DNA from: Pseudomonadota bacterium
GTDB taxonomy: Bacteria; Pseudomonadota; Gammaproteobacteria; Steroidobacterales; Steroidobacteraceae
Length of the DNA: 5,015 nt
Direction: 5' to 3'
Assembly (NCBI GenBank): GCA_021808195.1
Contig: JAKBCE010000184.1
Coordinates: forward strand, 1 to 5,015
In this document: positions 1 to 5,015 of the stretch, one piece after another
How positions within the stretch are numbered: the first letter of the stretch is position 1
Layout: every line of letters starts with the position of its first letter
The notes under the pieces: model-generated
Database searches by the model: none
What the model saw: only the letters and a program-made list of their open reading frames with translations
Told to the model about the DNA's origin: nothing
Program-made: the position numbers and the translations under genes

Positions 1-832
1 AATTGTCGAGAATATCGTCCGCGACCAGCTTCAGCTCGGAACTCTCACCCCAGAGCAGGGTCAGCTGCGCACGGCCGGCGAAGATCTTCTTGTTCGAGAC
101 GTCTTGCCCGATGAAATTGTACGGGCTCGGCGCTACGCCCGGCTGCGCGACCACATGTCCATAGCCGCCGTGGCGAAACTCCCCGAGCGACACACCAAAG
201 TACACATGATGGTCCACCACCGGCGTGGCGAAGCTCAGCTTATAGTCATTTTCCCCGTAATTCCCGCCCGTCACCGACACGCTCAAGCGTCGTGGGCCGA
301 CGACTCCGCGGGTGACATACTTGATGGCACCGGCAATCGTGTTCTTGCCGTATAGCGTCCCCTGCGGGCCGCTCAGAACCTCGATCCGCTTGACGTCCAG
401 GACGTCGAGCAACGCCGCCTGCGGACGCGCCATGTAGACATCATCGATATAGACCCCGACCGCAGGATCAAAGCCCCACAGCGGGTCGGACTGCCCGACG
501 CCGCGGATGTAGACATTGATGGTGCTGCTCGTGGCACGGTCCTGCGAAATCTTCATGTTCGGCACGAAACTATTGAGATCGCTCAGCGAAGTGACGTGCC
601 AATCCGTCAACTTACTCGAGGTGATGGCCGTGTCCGTCAACGGCACGTTCTGCAGATTCTCTGCCCGCAGCCGTGCGGTCACGACGATCGTCTTCAACTG
701 CGGTGGCGCAGCTCTGCCGTGTGCGGGCGGATCGGTGCCGACCTGCGCGCCACGTCCGCACGCGATCTGCGCGTGCGCCGCCGCGGCGGCGAGACAGGAA
801 ACGACGACCGCATGAACCACTCTGTTACCCAT
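1..832 (-). CDS. TonB-dependent outer-membrane receptor, N-terminal part (partial at left edge)
   Basis: This is an outer-membrane active-transport receptor that would take up a scarce ligand using TonB/ExbBD energy. The reverse strand reads 277 codons without a stop to the window edge. Residues 1-21 form a signal peptide with an Ala-rich core and an AHA|Q cleavage site. Residues 46-54 (LKTIVVTAR) look like the TonB-box region. The plug domain follows at about 60-175, with SFVPNMKI (88-95), VYIRGVG (107-113), VGVYIDDVYM (125-134), GPQGTLYG (155-162) and AGAIKYVT (167-174). After about residue 180 the barrel begins. Full-length members have roughly 700-900 residues, so about a third is present. 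The start is firm: an in-frame TAA lies at 845-847, 12 nt upstream of the ATG, and a purine-rich AGGGGG lies just before the start. The usual Arg of the RGPQG motif is Ser154 here. The gene diverges from a TetR-type repressor that probably controls it. The ligand cannot be told from this part. Confidence 0.95.
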   Translation of the reverse strand, partial: MGNRVVHAVVVSCLAAAAAHAQIACGRGAQVGTDPPAHGRAAPPQLKTIVVTARLRAENLQNVPLTDTAITSSKLTDWHVTSLSDLNSFVPNMKISQDRATSSTINVYIRGVGQSDPLWGFDPAVGVYIDDVYMARPQAALLDVLDVKRIEVLSGPQGTLYGKNTIAGAIKYVTRGVVGPRRLSVSVTGGNYGENDYKLSFATPVVDHHVYFGVSLGEFRHGGYGHVVAQPGVAPSPYNFIGQDVSNKKIFAGRAQLTLLWGESSELKLVADDILDN

Positions 833-890
833 GAGACCCCCTGCTTATTTTACGGTTTGCCGCCACCCCAATGCCGGCTCACGTTGCGTA

Positions 891-927
891 TTGAACGCCC
901 GTTGTACTTTTTTCAACGTTCGTTGAA
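891..927. promoter_or_regulatory. Tandem inverted-repeat operator pair between TonB receptor and tetR-type gene
   Basis: Positions 912-927 read TTCAACG-TT-CGTTGAA, a perfect inverted repeat with 7-bp arms and a 2-bp centre. Positions 891-906 read TTGAACG-CC-CGTTGTA, the same layout with 5 of 7 arm positions paired. The two 16-mers agree at 12 of 16 positions and their centres (898.5 and 919.5) are exactly 21 bp apart, about two helical turns. A further CGTTG half-site lies at 882-886. This is what one expects of a site for two dimers of a TetR-family protein on one DNA face. The CAAC-N4-GTTG core resembles the (C/G)AAAC-N2-4-GTTT(G/C) pattern described for PsrA. That the neighbouring repressor binds here is inferred from position and symmetry. 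Confidence 0.65.
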
Positions 928-954
928 TTTATGACGGTCCGGCAGAAAATGCAA
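926..954 (-). promoter_or_regulatory. Candidate sigma-70 promoter for the TonB receptor gene
   Basis: On the minus strand TTGCAT (949-954) and TAAATT (926-931) are separated by 17 bp. They match the -35 and -10 consensus at 3 of 6 and 4 of 6 positions. The -10 box overlaps the edge of the perfect inverted repeat, and transcription would start inside the operator pair, so a bound repressor would block it. The match is weak; the call rests mainly on spacing and on the overlap with the repeats. Confidence 0.3.
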
Positions 955-1060
955 GAGCGTCCCGACGGCCTGCACCGAACACCCGCGCGCCAGCTCCCCA
1001 GGGTCTTTCTATTGCCCCACTCACCCGAGTAAAATATTCGTTTGCATACTGGAACTTGCG

Positions 1061-1702
1061 ATGCCCCGACCCAGGCGCACGACCAAAGAGAAATTGCTGG
1101 ATGCCGCGGAAAAGCTCTTCGCACGCAAGGGGTATCACGGCACATCGCTGCGCACGATCACCCGCGAGGCCGGAGTCGATCTCGCGCTGGTGAACTACCA
1201 CTTCGGGGGCAAGCAGGGACTGTTCGAGTCGGTCATCGAACGTCGCGGCGCGATGCTCAATGCCGAGCGTATCCGGCGGCTCGCCGAAGTCCGCCGGCAG
1301 GCCGCGCCCGAGCCGCCAGCGACTGAAGCGGTGGTGAACGCCTTCTTTGATCCCATCCTGGATTTTCTCGAGCATGCCGATCCCGGCTGGCACAGCTATT
1401 TCTCGCTGCTCGCCGAGGTGAACAACTCCCCGGAATGGGGCAAACGCCTCATGGGCAAGACGTTCAATACCACCGTCAAGGCGTTCATCGAGGCGCTCAT
1501 GCAATCGCTCCCGAATGCCGCACCTGAGGACGTCTACTGGGGCTACAACTTCCTCACCGGTGCACTGACCCTCTCGCTCGCCGAGACCGGGCGTCTTGAC
1601 GTGCTCTCAGGGGGCCTGTGCAACTCCTCGGACGTCTCGGCGCTGCGGGCTCGGCTCGGCCCCTTCGTGGCGGCCGGCCTGCGCGGACTGTCCCGCCGCT
1701 GA
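1061..1702 (+). CDS. TetR/AcrR-family transcriptional repressor, PsrA-like
   Basis: This 213-residue protein has the usual length of a TetR-family one-component repressor, which binds DNA as a dimer and lets go when a small ligand fills its C-terminal domain. Helix 1 is KEKLLDAAEKLFARKGY (9-25). The helix-turn-helix covers about residues 28-48, with TSLRTITREAG followed by the recognition helix and the hallmark VNYHFGGK (44-51). The region from about 90 to 213 is all-helical and forms the ligand and dimer domain; its VYWGYNFLTGALTLSL stretch and the C-terminal LGPFVAAGLRGL resemble PsrA-type regulators, several of which sense acyl-CoA or fatty acids. That ligand is only a suggestion. The ATG at 1061 fits the family N-terminus and has GGAA at 1051-1054. 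The gene diverges from the TonB receptor across 228 bp that hold a tandem inverted repeat, so it probably represses the receptor and perhaps itself. Confidence 0.93.
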   Translation: MPRPRRTTKEKLLDAAEKLFARKGYHGTSLRTITREAGVDLALVNYHFGGKQGLFESVIERRGAMLNAERIRRLAEVRRQAAPEPPATEAVVNAFFDPILDFLEHADPGWHSYFSLLAEVNNSPEWGKRLMGKTFNTTVKAFIEALMQSLPNAAPEDVYWGYNFLTGALTLSLAETGRLDVLSGGLCNSSDVSALRARLGPFVAAGLRGLSRR

Positions 1703-1966
1703 GCAGACCGGGCACTGCTGACCAGGGACTCGGCGACTCAGGATGCACCCTTGTCCGATGCGCCGTGGCCACGCCCCAGGTAACTCGGCGCACCGGAACA
1801 CTTGATGCACATGGGTCACTCCAGATTGACCACATCGCGCCACGCTCGTTGCTCATCCTCGCATGCAGGACAGAACGACGCCTCGGCGCTGACGGTCACA
1901 CTCCGTTCGCTTACGGACGCTTCTCGACCTGGCCCCCTCGCGCGTGACCCGACTCAATAAGCATCC

Positions 1967-1984
1967 TGTATCATGTCTGATACA
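1967..1984. promoter_or_regulatory. 18-bp palindrome, TGT-N12-ACA type, candidate operator
   Basis: The sequence is TGTATCA-TGTC-TGATACA, a perfect inverted repeat with 7-bp arms and a 4-bp centre, 264 bp upstream of the regulator start. The TGT-N12-ACA frame is the same as in TyrR boxes, which are bound by a protein with a related Fis-type helix-turn-helix. The left arm also contains TATCAT (1969-1974), 5 of 6 matches to a -10 box, so it could instead be a repressor site over a promoter. Which protein binds is unknown; self-regulation by the downstream gene is an inference. Confidence 0.5.
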
Positions 1985-2155
1985 TTTGGGCCGAATCCCG
2001 AATACGGCCTGACATCGACAACTGTCTGACGCACAATGCGCGGTGATTCTCCCGCGCGCCCAAAACAAAGGGATTTTTGCCCGAATTCTCTCCGACGCCG
2101 TCGACGCAGGCGAACACCGAGCGACCCCGTGGGCGGTAACCCGAAGAGACCTCGG

Positions 2156-2168
2156 GCACGGTCCGTGC
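2156..2168. promoter_or_regulatory. 13-bp palindrome, candidate protein-binding site
   Basis: GCACGG-T-CCGTGC is a perfect inverted repeat with 6-bp arms around one base. The one-base centre cannot form an RNA hairpin loop without opening the inner pairs, so a DNA site for a dimeric protein is more likely than a terminator. It lies 80 bp upstream of the regulator start codon. In GC-rich DNA a 13-bp palindrome may arise by chance. Confidence 0.3.
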
Positions 2169-2202
2169 TACGTACAACCCCCACTGTGAGCGCACCTTGT
2201 GT

Positions 2203-2212
2203 CGCTATAGCG
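2203..2212. promoter_or_regulatory. 10-bp perfect palindrome close to the regulator start
   Basis: CGCTATAGCG is self-complementary over ten bases, 36 bp upstream of the ATG at 2249. The inner CTATAG could form part of a -10 element, though no good -35 partner was found at 16-18 bp. It may be an operator at or near the transcription start, or chance. Confidence 0.25.
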
Positions 2213-2248
2213 TGCGGCGGCATGCACGTGACATAAGAAGCCCACGCA

Positions 2249-3607
2249 ATGCTTCGGCGCGTTGTCGTACTACAGGGAGCCGGATCCTCGCTGGATCTGG
2301 TCAGTCTGTTCACCGCCCAGAACTGGGAGATCCGCCGTGCAACCTCCCTGGCCGACGTCCGCAATCCCGGCGGTGAATTGGACACTACCGTCGGGGTTGC
2401 GGTGTTCGACGAAGCGCTCGCCTGCACCCCGGGCGACTTCTTGACCGTCGGTGCGCCCAGCGACATGGAATGGCTGGCCGTGATCCCCAAGGAAGCGCCT
2501 CAAGACCCGCGCACGGCGCGCGCGCTGGCCTCCGTATTCTTCGACTTTCACACGCTACCGCTCGACGGTGCGCGCCTGCTGCATTCGTTGGGGCACGCTT
2601 ACGGGAAATCGTTGCTGCGTCGCGCAGCATTCGCTCCATCGATGCCCGACCGCGGACAGTACGGCATGATCGGAGAGAGCCCCGGTATGCAGACGCTGTA
2701 CCGGCAGCTCGAGCGGGTGATGCGTGCCGGCGCGCCATTGTTGCTGACCGGCGAGAGCGGCGTCGGCAAGGAGGTCGCCGCCCGCGCAGTGCACTGCGGC
2801 TCCGAACGGTCCGCCGGTCCTTTCGTGCCGGTCAATTGTGGCGCGCTGCCCCAGGCACTCATTGAAAGCCTGCTGTTCGGACACGAACGCGGCTCCTTCA
2901 CCGGCGCGCACGAACGTCAGATCGGCTCGATCGAAGCGGCACATCATGGCACGATCTTCCTCGACGAGATCGGCGACCTGCCGCGTCCCGCCCAGGCGAG
3001 CCTGCTGCGCTTTCTGCAGGAATCCACGGTGACCCGCGTCGGTTCGACTCACGAGCTGCGGATCGACGCGCGCGTCATCGCCGCAACGCACAAAGACCTC
3101 AGTGCCGCGGTCCGATCCGGAGAGTTCCGCGAAGACCTGTTCTACCGGCTGAATGTCCTGCACATCGAGATCCCGCCGCTGCGCTCACGCGGCGCCGACA
3201 GTGTCCTGCTGGCTGAGCACTTCCTGCGCCGGGAAATCACCGGCCGCCAACCCGGAGTGCGGGGCTTCTCCGAGGCGGCACTCGCTGCGATCCGGCATCA
3301 CAGCTGGCCCGGGAACATCCGCGAGCTTCTGAACAAAGTCCAGCATGCCGTCGTGATGTGCAACGGACCGCTCATCACCCCGGCAGACCTGCAGCTCGAA
3401 CGGCGCGGGGCACTCTGTGCCAGCGGCTCACTGGCCGATGCGCGCGCGGGGACGGAACGACAACTCATCGAGACGGCACTCGACCGCAGTGGCCACAACA
3501 TCGCAGCAACCGCACGCGAGCTCGGCGTCTCCAGAGTCACCCTCTACCGGATTCTCAAGCGTCTGGGCATGTCACCGCGCCGGGGTTTCAGTGCGCTCGA
3601 CTCCTGA
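2249..3607 (+). CDS. VpsR-like enhancer-binding transcriptional regulator (AAA+ and Fis-type HTH)
   Basis: This 452-residue protein has three parts. Residues 1-125 are an atypical receiver-like domain: an Asp sits in VAVFDEA (Asp54), but the N-terminal acidic pair of true receivers is missing. The stretch WLAVIPKEAPQDP (75-87) to FDFHTLPLD (98-106) is typical, from memory of the family, of VpsR-like regulators. Residues 138-370 are the AAA+ domain: Walker A GESGVGKE (168-175), GSFTGA loop (215-220), Walker B TIFLDE (235-240), sensor I ATHKD (279-283), Arg residues in FREDLFYR (293-300) and sensor II GNIRE (355-359). Residues 405-440 form the Fis-type helix-turn-helix. An in-frame TAA at 2234-2236 leaves ATG 2249 as the first possible ATG; AAGAAG at 2235-2240 is a weak ribosome site. 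VpsR itself responds to c-di-GMP and activates biofilm matrix genes with sigma-70 polymerase, so sigma-54 use should not be assumed. The barrel gene 33 nt downstream is probably in its operon and may be a target. Confidence 0.92.
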   Translation: MLRRVVVLQGAGSSLDLVSLFTAQNWEIRRATSLADVRNPGGELDTTVGVAVFDEALACTPGDFLTVGAPSDMEWLAVIPKEAPQDPRTARALASVFFDFHTLPLDGARLLHSLGHAYGKSLLRRAAFAPSMPDRGQYGMIGESPGMQTLYRQLERVMRAGAPLLLTGESGVGKEVAARAVHCGSERSAGPFVPVNCGALPQALIESLLFGHERGSFTGAHERQIGSIEAAHHGTIFLDEIGDLPRPAQASLLRFLQESTVTRVGSTHELRIDARVIAATHKDLSAAVRSGEFREDLFYRLNVLHIEIPPLRSRGADSVLLAEHFLRREITGRQPGVRGFSEAALAAIRHHSWPGNIRELLNKVQHAVVMCNGPLITPADLQLERRGALCASGSLADARAGTERQLIETALDRSGHNIAATARELGVSRVTLYRILKRLGMSPRRGFSALDS

Positions 3608-3627
3608 GCGATCCGTCGCCACGCCAT

Positions 3628-3636
3628 GGGAGAAAG
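3628..3636 (+). promoter_or_regulatory. Ribosome binding site that sets the start of the barrel gene
   Basis: GGGAGAAAG precedes the ATG at 3641, with GGAG (3629-3632) 8 nt from it. An earlier in-frame ATG at 3626 would place this purine block inside the gene, has no good site of its own and adds charged residues before the signal peptide, so 3641 is preferred. Confidence 0.7.
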
Positions 3637-3640
3637 AACA

Positions 3641-4690
3641 ATGCACCGTTCCCGCACTCTTGCCGCAAGCGCGCTGCTCGCAGCAGCGTTGACCCACAGC
3701 GCTCATGGCCTCGCCGCCGACGCCCCGCCGGCCACCCAGCCGGCACCGGTCGGCCAGGCGCCGGCGGCTCCGAAGGGCCCGGCACCGGCGGCACAGGTGT
3801 TCTCCGAACCGACGGCATTGACGCCGCAGGGCACGCTCGTTCTTGAGCCGTCGATCCAGTACGTGCATTCCACCAACAATCAGATCGCCCTGCTCGGGTA
3901 CACGGTGCTGCCTGCACTGACCATTGGACTGATCGACGTTCAGCGCATCGAAAGCAATTTGACGACCTACAACCTGACGGCACGTTACGGTCTGCTGCGG
4001 CGCCTGGAAATCGAAGTACGCGTGCCGTATGTGATCGCAAACACCACGACGGAGACACGCCCCTTGGCCACCGCGGCCACCACCAATTCGTATTTCGATG
4101 CCTCCGGCAGCGACATCGGCGATGCGGAGGTGGCGCTGCGCGCGCAGTTGAATGAATTCCATGGCAACAACATCGTGTGGATCGGGTCGCTGCTGTTCAA
4201 GTCGCACACCGGGACCAGCATCTTCCAGGAGCCGCTCGACCCGAACACCGGCCTGCAGAGTACGCTCGCCACGGGCTCCGGGTTCAATGCGGTCCAGCCC
4301 GGCATCACGTTCCTCCTGCCGTCCGATCCGGCCGTGTTCTTTGGCGGCGCCGATTACACTTACAGCATCAGCCGCAACGTCGGGCACGGATACGGGTACA
4401 TCCACCCCGGAGCCATCATCGACGTGACCCTCGGTATGGGTCTTGCGCTCAATGCGCGCGCGTCATTCAGTATCGGCTACCAGCACAGCATCGTCTTCCA
4501 GACCACCCAGACGACCCCCGCCAGCGGATTGGCGCTCGCCCGGGTCGGCACCCTGCAGCTCGGAACGCTGCGCTTCGGCGTCACCTATCGGGTCAATCCG
4601 CGCACGCTGCTGAACGTGACGATCGGCGTCGGCGTCACTCGCGATTCGCCCGATCTCGAGGCGACCATCCGTCTGCCGATGTCCTTCTGA
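3641..4690 (+). CDS. Outer-membrane β-barrel protein, PF13557/FapF-like transporter family
   Basis: The product has 349 residues from ATG 3641 (354 from ATG 3626). A signal peptide covers about residues 1-26, with basic HRSR, an Ala/Leu core and likely cleavage near LAA|DA. Residues 27-52 form a Pro/Ala-rich linker. From residue 60 onward come amphipathic β-strands, starting with LTPQGTLVLEPSIQY (60-74), a motif I associate with the phenol-degradation-MetA-like (PF13557) outer-membrane family. Further signs are TARYGLLRRLEIEVRVPYV (113-131), a Gly/aromatic-rich C-terminal half, and a final Phe in ATIRLPMSF, the usual signal for barrel insertion by BAM. FapF, the secretion channel of the Pseudomonas functional amyloid, belongs to the same broad group but carries an N-terminal coiled coil; here that place is taken by the Pro/Ala linker. 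The gene follows the VpsR-like regulator by 33 nt on the same strand, so they are probably one operon. Barrel location is well supported; export of a fibre or matrix protein is a guess. Confidence 0.82.
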   Translation: MHRSRTLAASALLAAALTHSAHGLAADAPPATQPAPVGQAPAAPKGPAPAAQVFSEPTALTPQGTLVLEPSIQYVHSTNNQIALLGYTVLPALTIGLIDVQRIESNLTTYNLTARYGLLRRLEIEVRVPYVIANTTTETRPLATAATTNSYFDASGSDIGDAEVALRAQLNEFHGNNIVWIGSLLFKSHTGTSIFQEPLDPNTGLQSTLATGSGFNAVQPGITFLLPSDPAVFFGGADYTYSISRNVGHGYGYIHPGAIIDVTLGMGLALNARASFSIGYQHSIVFQTTQTTPASGLALARVGTLQLGTLRFGVTYRVNPRTLLNVTIGVGVTRDSPDLEATIRLPMSF

Positions 4691-4706
4691 GCAGTTCCGC
4701 GAGGCG

Positions 4707-5015
4707 TCAATGACTGATCGAGGCAGCCACCTGCGACTGGATCGCCGCCGCCAGCGACATCGCATTGGCCACGGGCAGGCTGCCCAGCGTCGCGGTGATG
4801 GTCGTCTGGGTCTGGACGGTGGTTGCCTGCACGTCGTTCTGCACCGCCGTCGCGATGGCGGTTGCGTTCGGCAGATTGCTGATCACGATGACGGGCACCA
4901 CCCCGCCAGGACCGGGTGCACTCGTCACCTGCGGCGCCGCGGCCGCTACCGCCGCCGGGGCTGCCGGTGCCGGCGACGCCGGACTGGCAGAGACCACGGG
5001 ACCGGCCAGATCGGA
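4707..5015 (-). CDS. Uncharacterised Pro/Ala- and Thr/Gln-rich protein, C-terminal part (partial at right edge)
   Basis: I do not recognise this gene. The reverse strand is open from the window edge to a TGA at 4707-4709, giving at least 102 C-terminal residues. A GTG at 4995-4997 could serve as a start, but it has no ribosome site and the frame stays open upstream, so the gene most likely continues beyond the window. Residues 10-37 of the visible part are a Pro/Ala/Gly-rich linker (such as SPASPAPAAPAAV). Then comes a short hydrophobic strand VVPVIVISNLP (39-49), followed by a Thr/Gln/Ala/Asn-rich stretch (ATAVQNDVQATTVQTQTTIT, 54-73) and an Ala-rich end. There are no Cys and hardly any charged residues. 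Codon third positions are strongly GC, as in the neighbours, which supports real coding. It converges with the barrel gene across only 16 bp. The composition suggests an exported or cell-surface protein; that is inference. Confidence 0.65.
   Translation of the reverse strand, partial: SDLAGPVVSASPASPAPAAPAAVAAAAPQVTSAPGPGGVVPVIVISNLPNATAIATAVQNDVQATTVQTQTTITATLGSLPVANAMSLAAAIQSQVAASISH

Larger units (their letters stand above)
1703..2248. other. 546-bp non-coding stretch upstream of the VpsR-like regulator
   Basis: No reading frame here looks like a real gene: the short open frames are Arg/Ser/Pro-rich, lack a recognisable domain and have no convincing ribosome binding site. The right-hand half carries three perfect palindromes (1967-1984, 2156-2168, 2203-2212), listed separately, and is best seen as the control region or long leader of the regulator gene that starts at 2249. 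A short 5-bp stem at 1702-1719 follows the stop of the TetR-type gene but lacks a T-run, so no terminator is called. No tRNA-like or riboswitch-like structure was recognised. Confidence 0.6.

Noticed and set aside
104..934. Plus-strand open frames across the TonB receptor (104-355, 516-815, 596-934)
   Set aside because: They lie opposite a receptor gene with clear plug motifs and a signal peptide; their translations are Arg/Ala/Cys-rich with no domain and no good ribosome site.
929..1504. 191-residue minus-strand open frame over the TetR-type gene
   Set aside because: It is the antisense shadow of a GC-rich coding gene and shows no domain; the plus frame has an unmistakable TetR helix-turn-helix.
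1702..1719. Possible terminator after the TetR-type gene (AGCAG, 8-nt loop, CTGCT)
   Set aside because: The stem has only five pairs and there is no T-run after it.
1892..1912. Small hairpin TCCGT/ACGGA in the non-coding stretch
   Set aside because: Five pairs with a six-base loop are expected by chance in DNA of this composition, and nothing nearby gives it a role.
2036..2236. Plus-strand 66-residue frame with an Arg-rich run
   Set aside because: The Arg run comes from a GACGCCGTCGACGC-like stretch read out of frame; there is no ribosome site and no known family resemblance.
1954..2490. 178-residue minus-strand frame spanning the non-coding stretch and the start of the regulator gene
   Set aside because: The translation is Ser/Thr/Arg-rich without a recognisable fold and overlaps the firm start of the VpsR-like gene.
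3572..4405. 277-residue minus-strand frame opposite the barrel gene
   Set aside because: Antisense shadow; the plus-strand frame has a ribosome site, signal peptide, β-strand pattern and terminal Phe.
4691..4706. Bidirectional terminator between the convergent barrel gene and the low-complexity gene
   Set aside because: The gap is 16 bp and shows no inverted repeat or T-run.

Overview
The window is high-GC, gene-dense proteobacterial DNA. A TonB-dependent receptor, a β-barrel outer-membrane protein and a VpsR-like enhancer-binding regulator point to a Gram-negative organism. The TonB receptor style (IVVTAR box, VPN and GPQGTLYG plug motifs) and the VpsR-like regulator suggest a gammaproteobacterium, perhaps of the Nevskiales/Steroidobacter kind. 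That placement is inference and cannot be fixed from 5 kb.

Layout, left to right. (1) Positions 1-832, minus strand: the N-terminal third of a TonB-dependent outer-membrane receptor, running off the left edge. (2) Positions 833-1060: a divergent intergenic region with two similar inverted repeats whose centres lie 21 bp apart, a likely operator pair for the adjacent regulator. (3) Positions 1061-1702, plus strand: a TetR-family repressor whose DNA-binding half resembles PsrA. (4) Positions 1703-2248: 546 bases with no credible gene but three perfect short palindromes, probably the control region of the next gene. (5) Positions 2249-3607, plus strand: a VpsR-like AAA+/Fis regulator with an atypical receiver-like N-terminus. 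(6) Positions 3641-4690, plus strand: a signal-peptide-bearing β-barrel protein resembling the PF13557/FapF transporter-like group, 33 nt downstream and probably co-transcribed. (7) Positions 4707-5015, minus strand: the C-terminal end of a Pro/Ala- then Thr/Gln/Ala-rich protein, convergent with the barrel gene and running off the right edge.

Two modules can be read. The left one is a receptor/repressor pair, probably a substrate-responsive outer-membrane uptake unit. The right one couples a regulator of the type that controls biofilm matrix in Vibrio to a FapF-like outer-membrane channel and a low-complexity protein. This could be a matrix or fibre export locus related to, but not the same as, the Pseudomonas fap operon. 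The link rests on remembered family resemblance and gene order and needs the flanking sequence to decide. No RNA genes, CRISPR arrays, insertion sequences or convincing terminators were seen.
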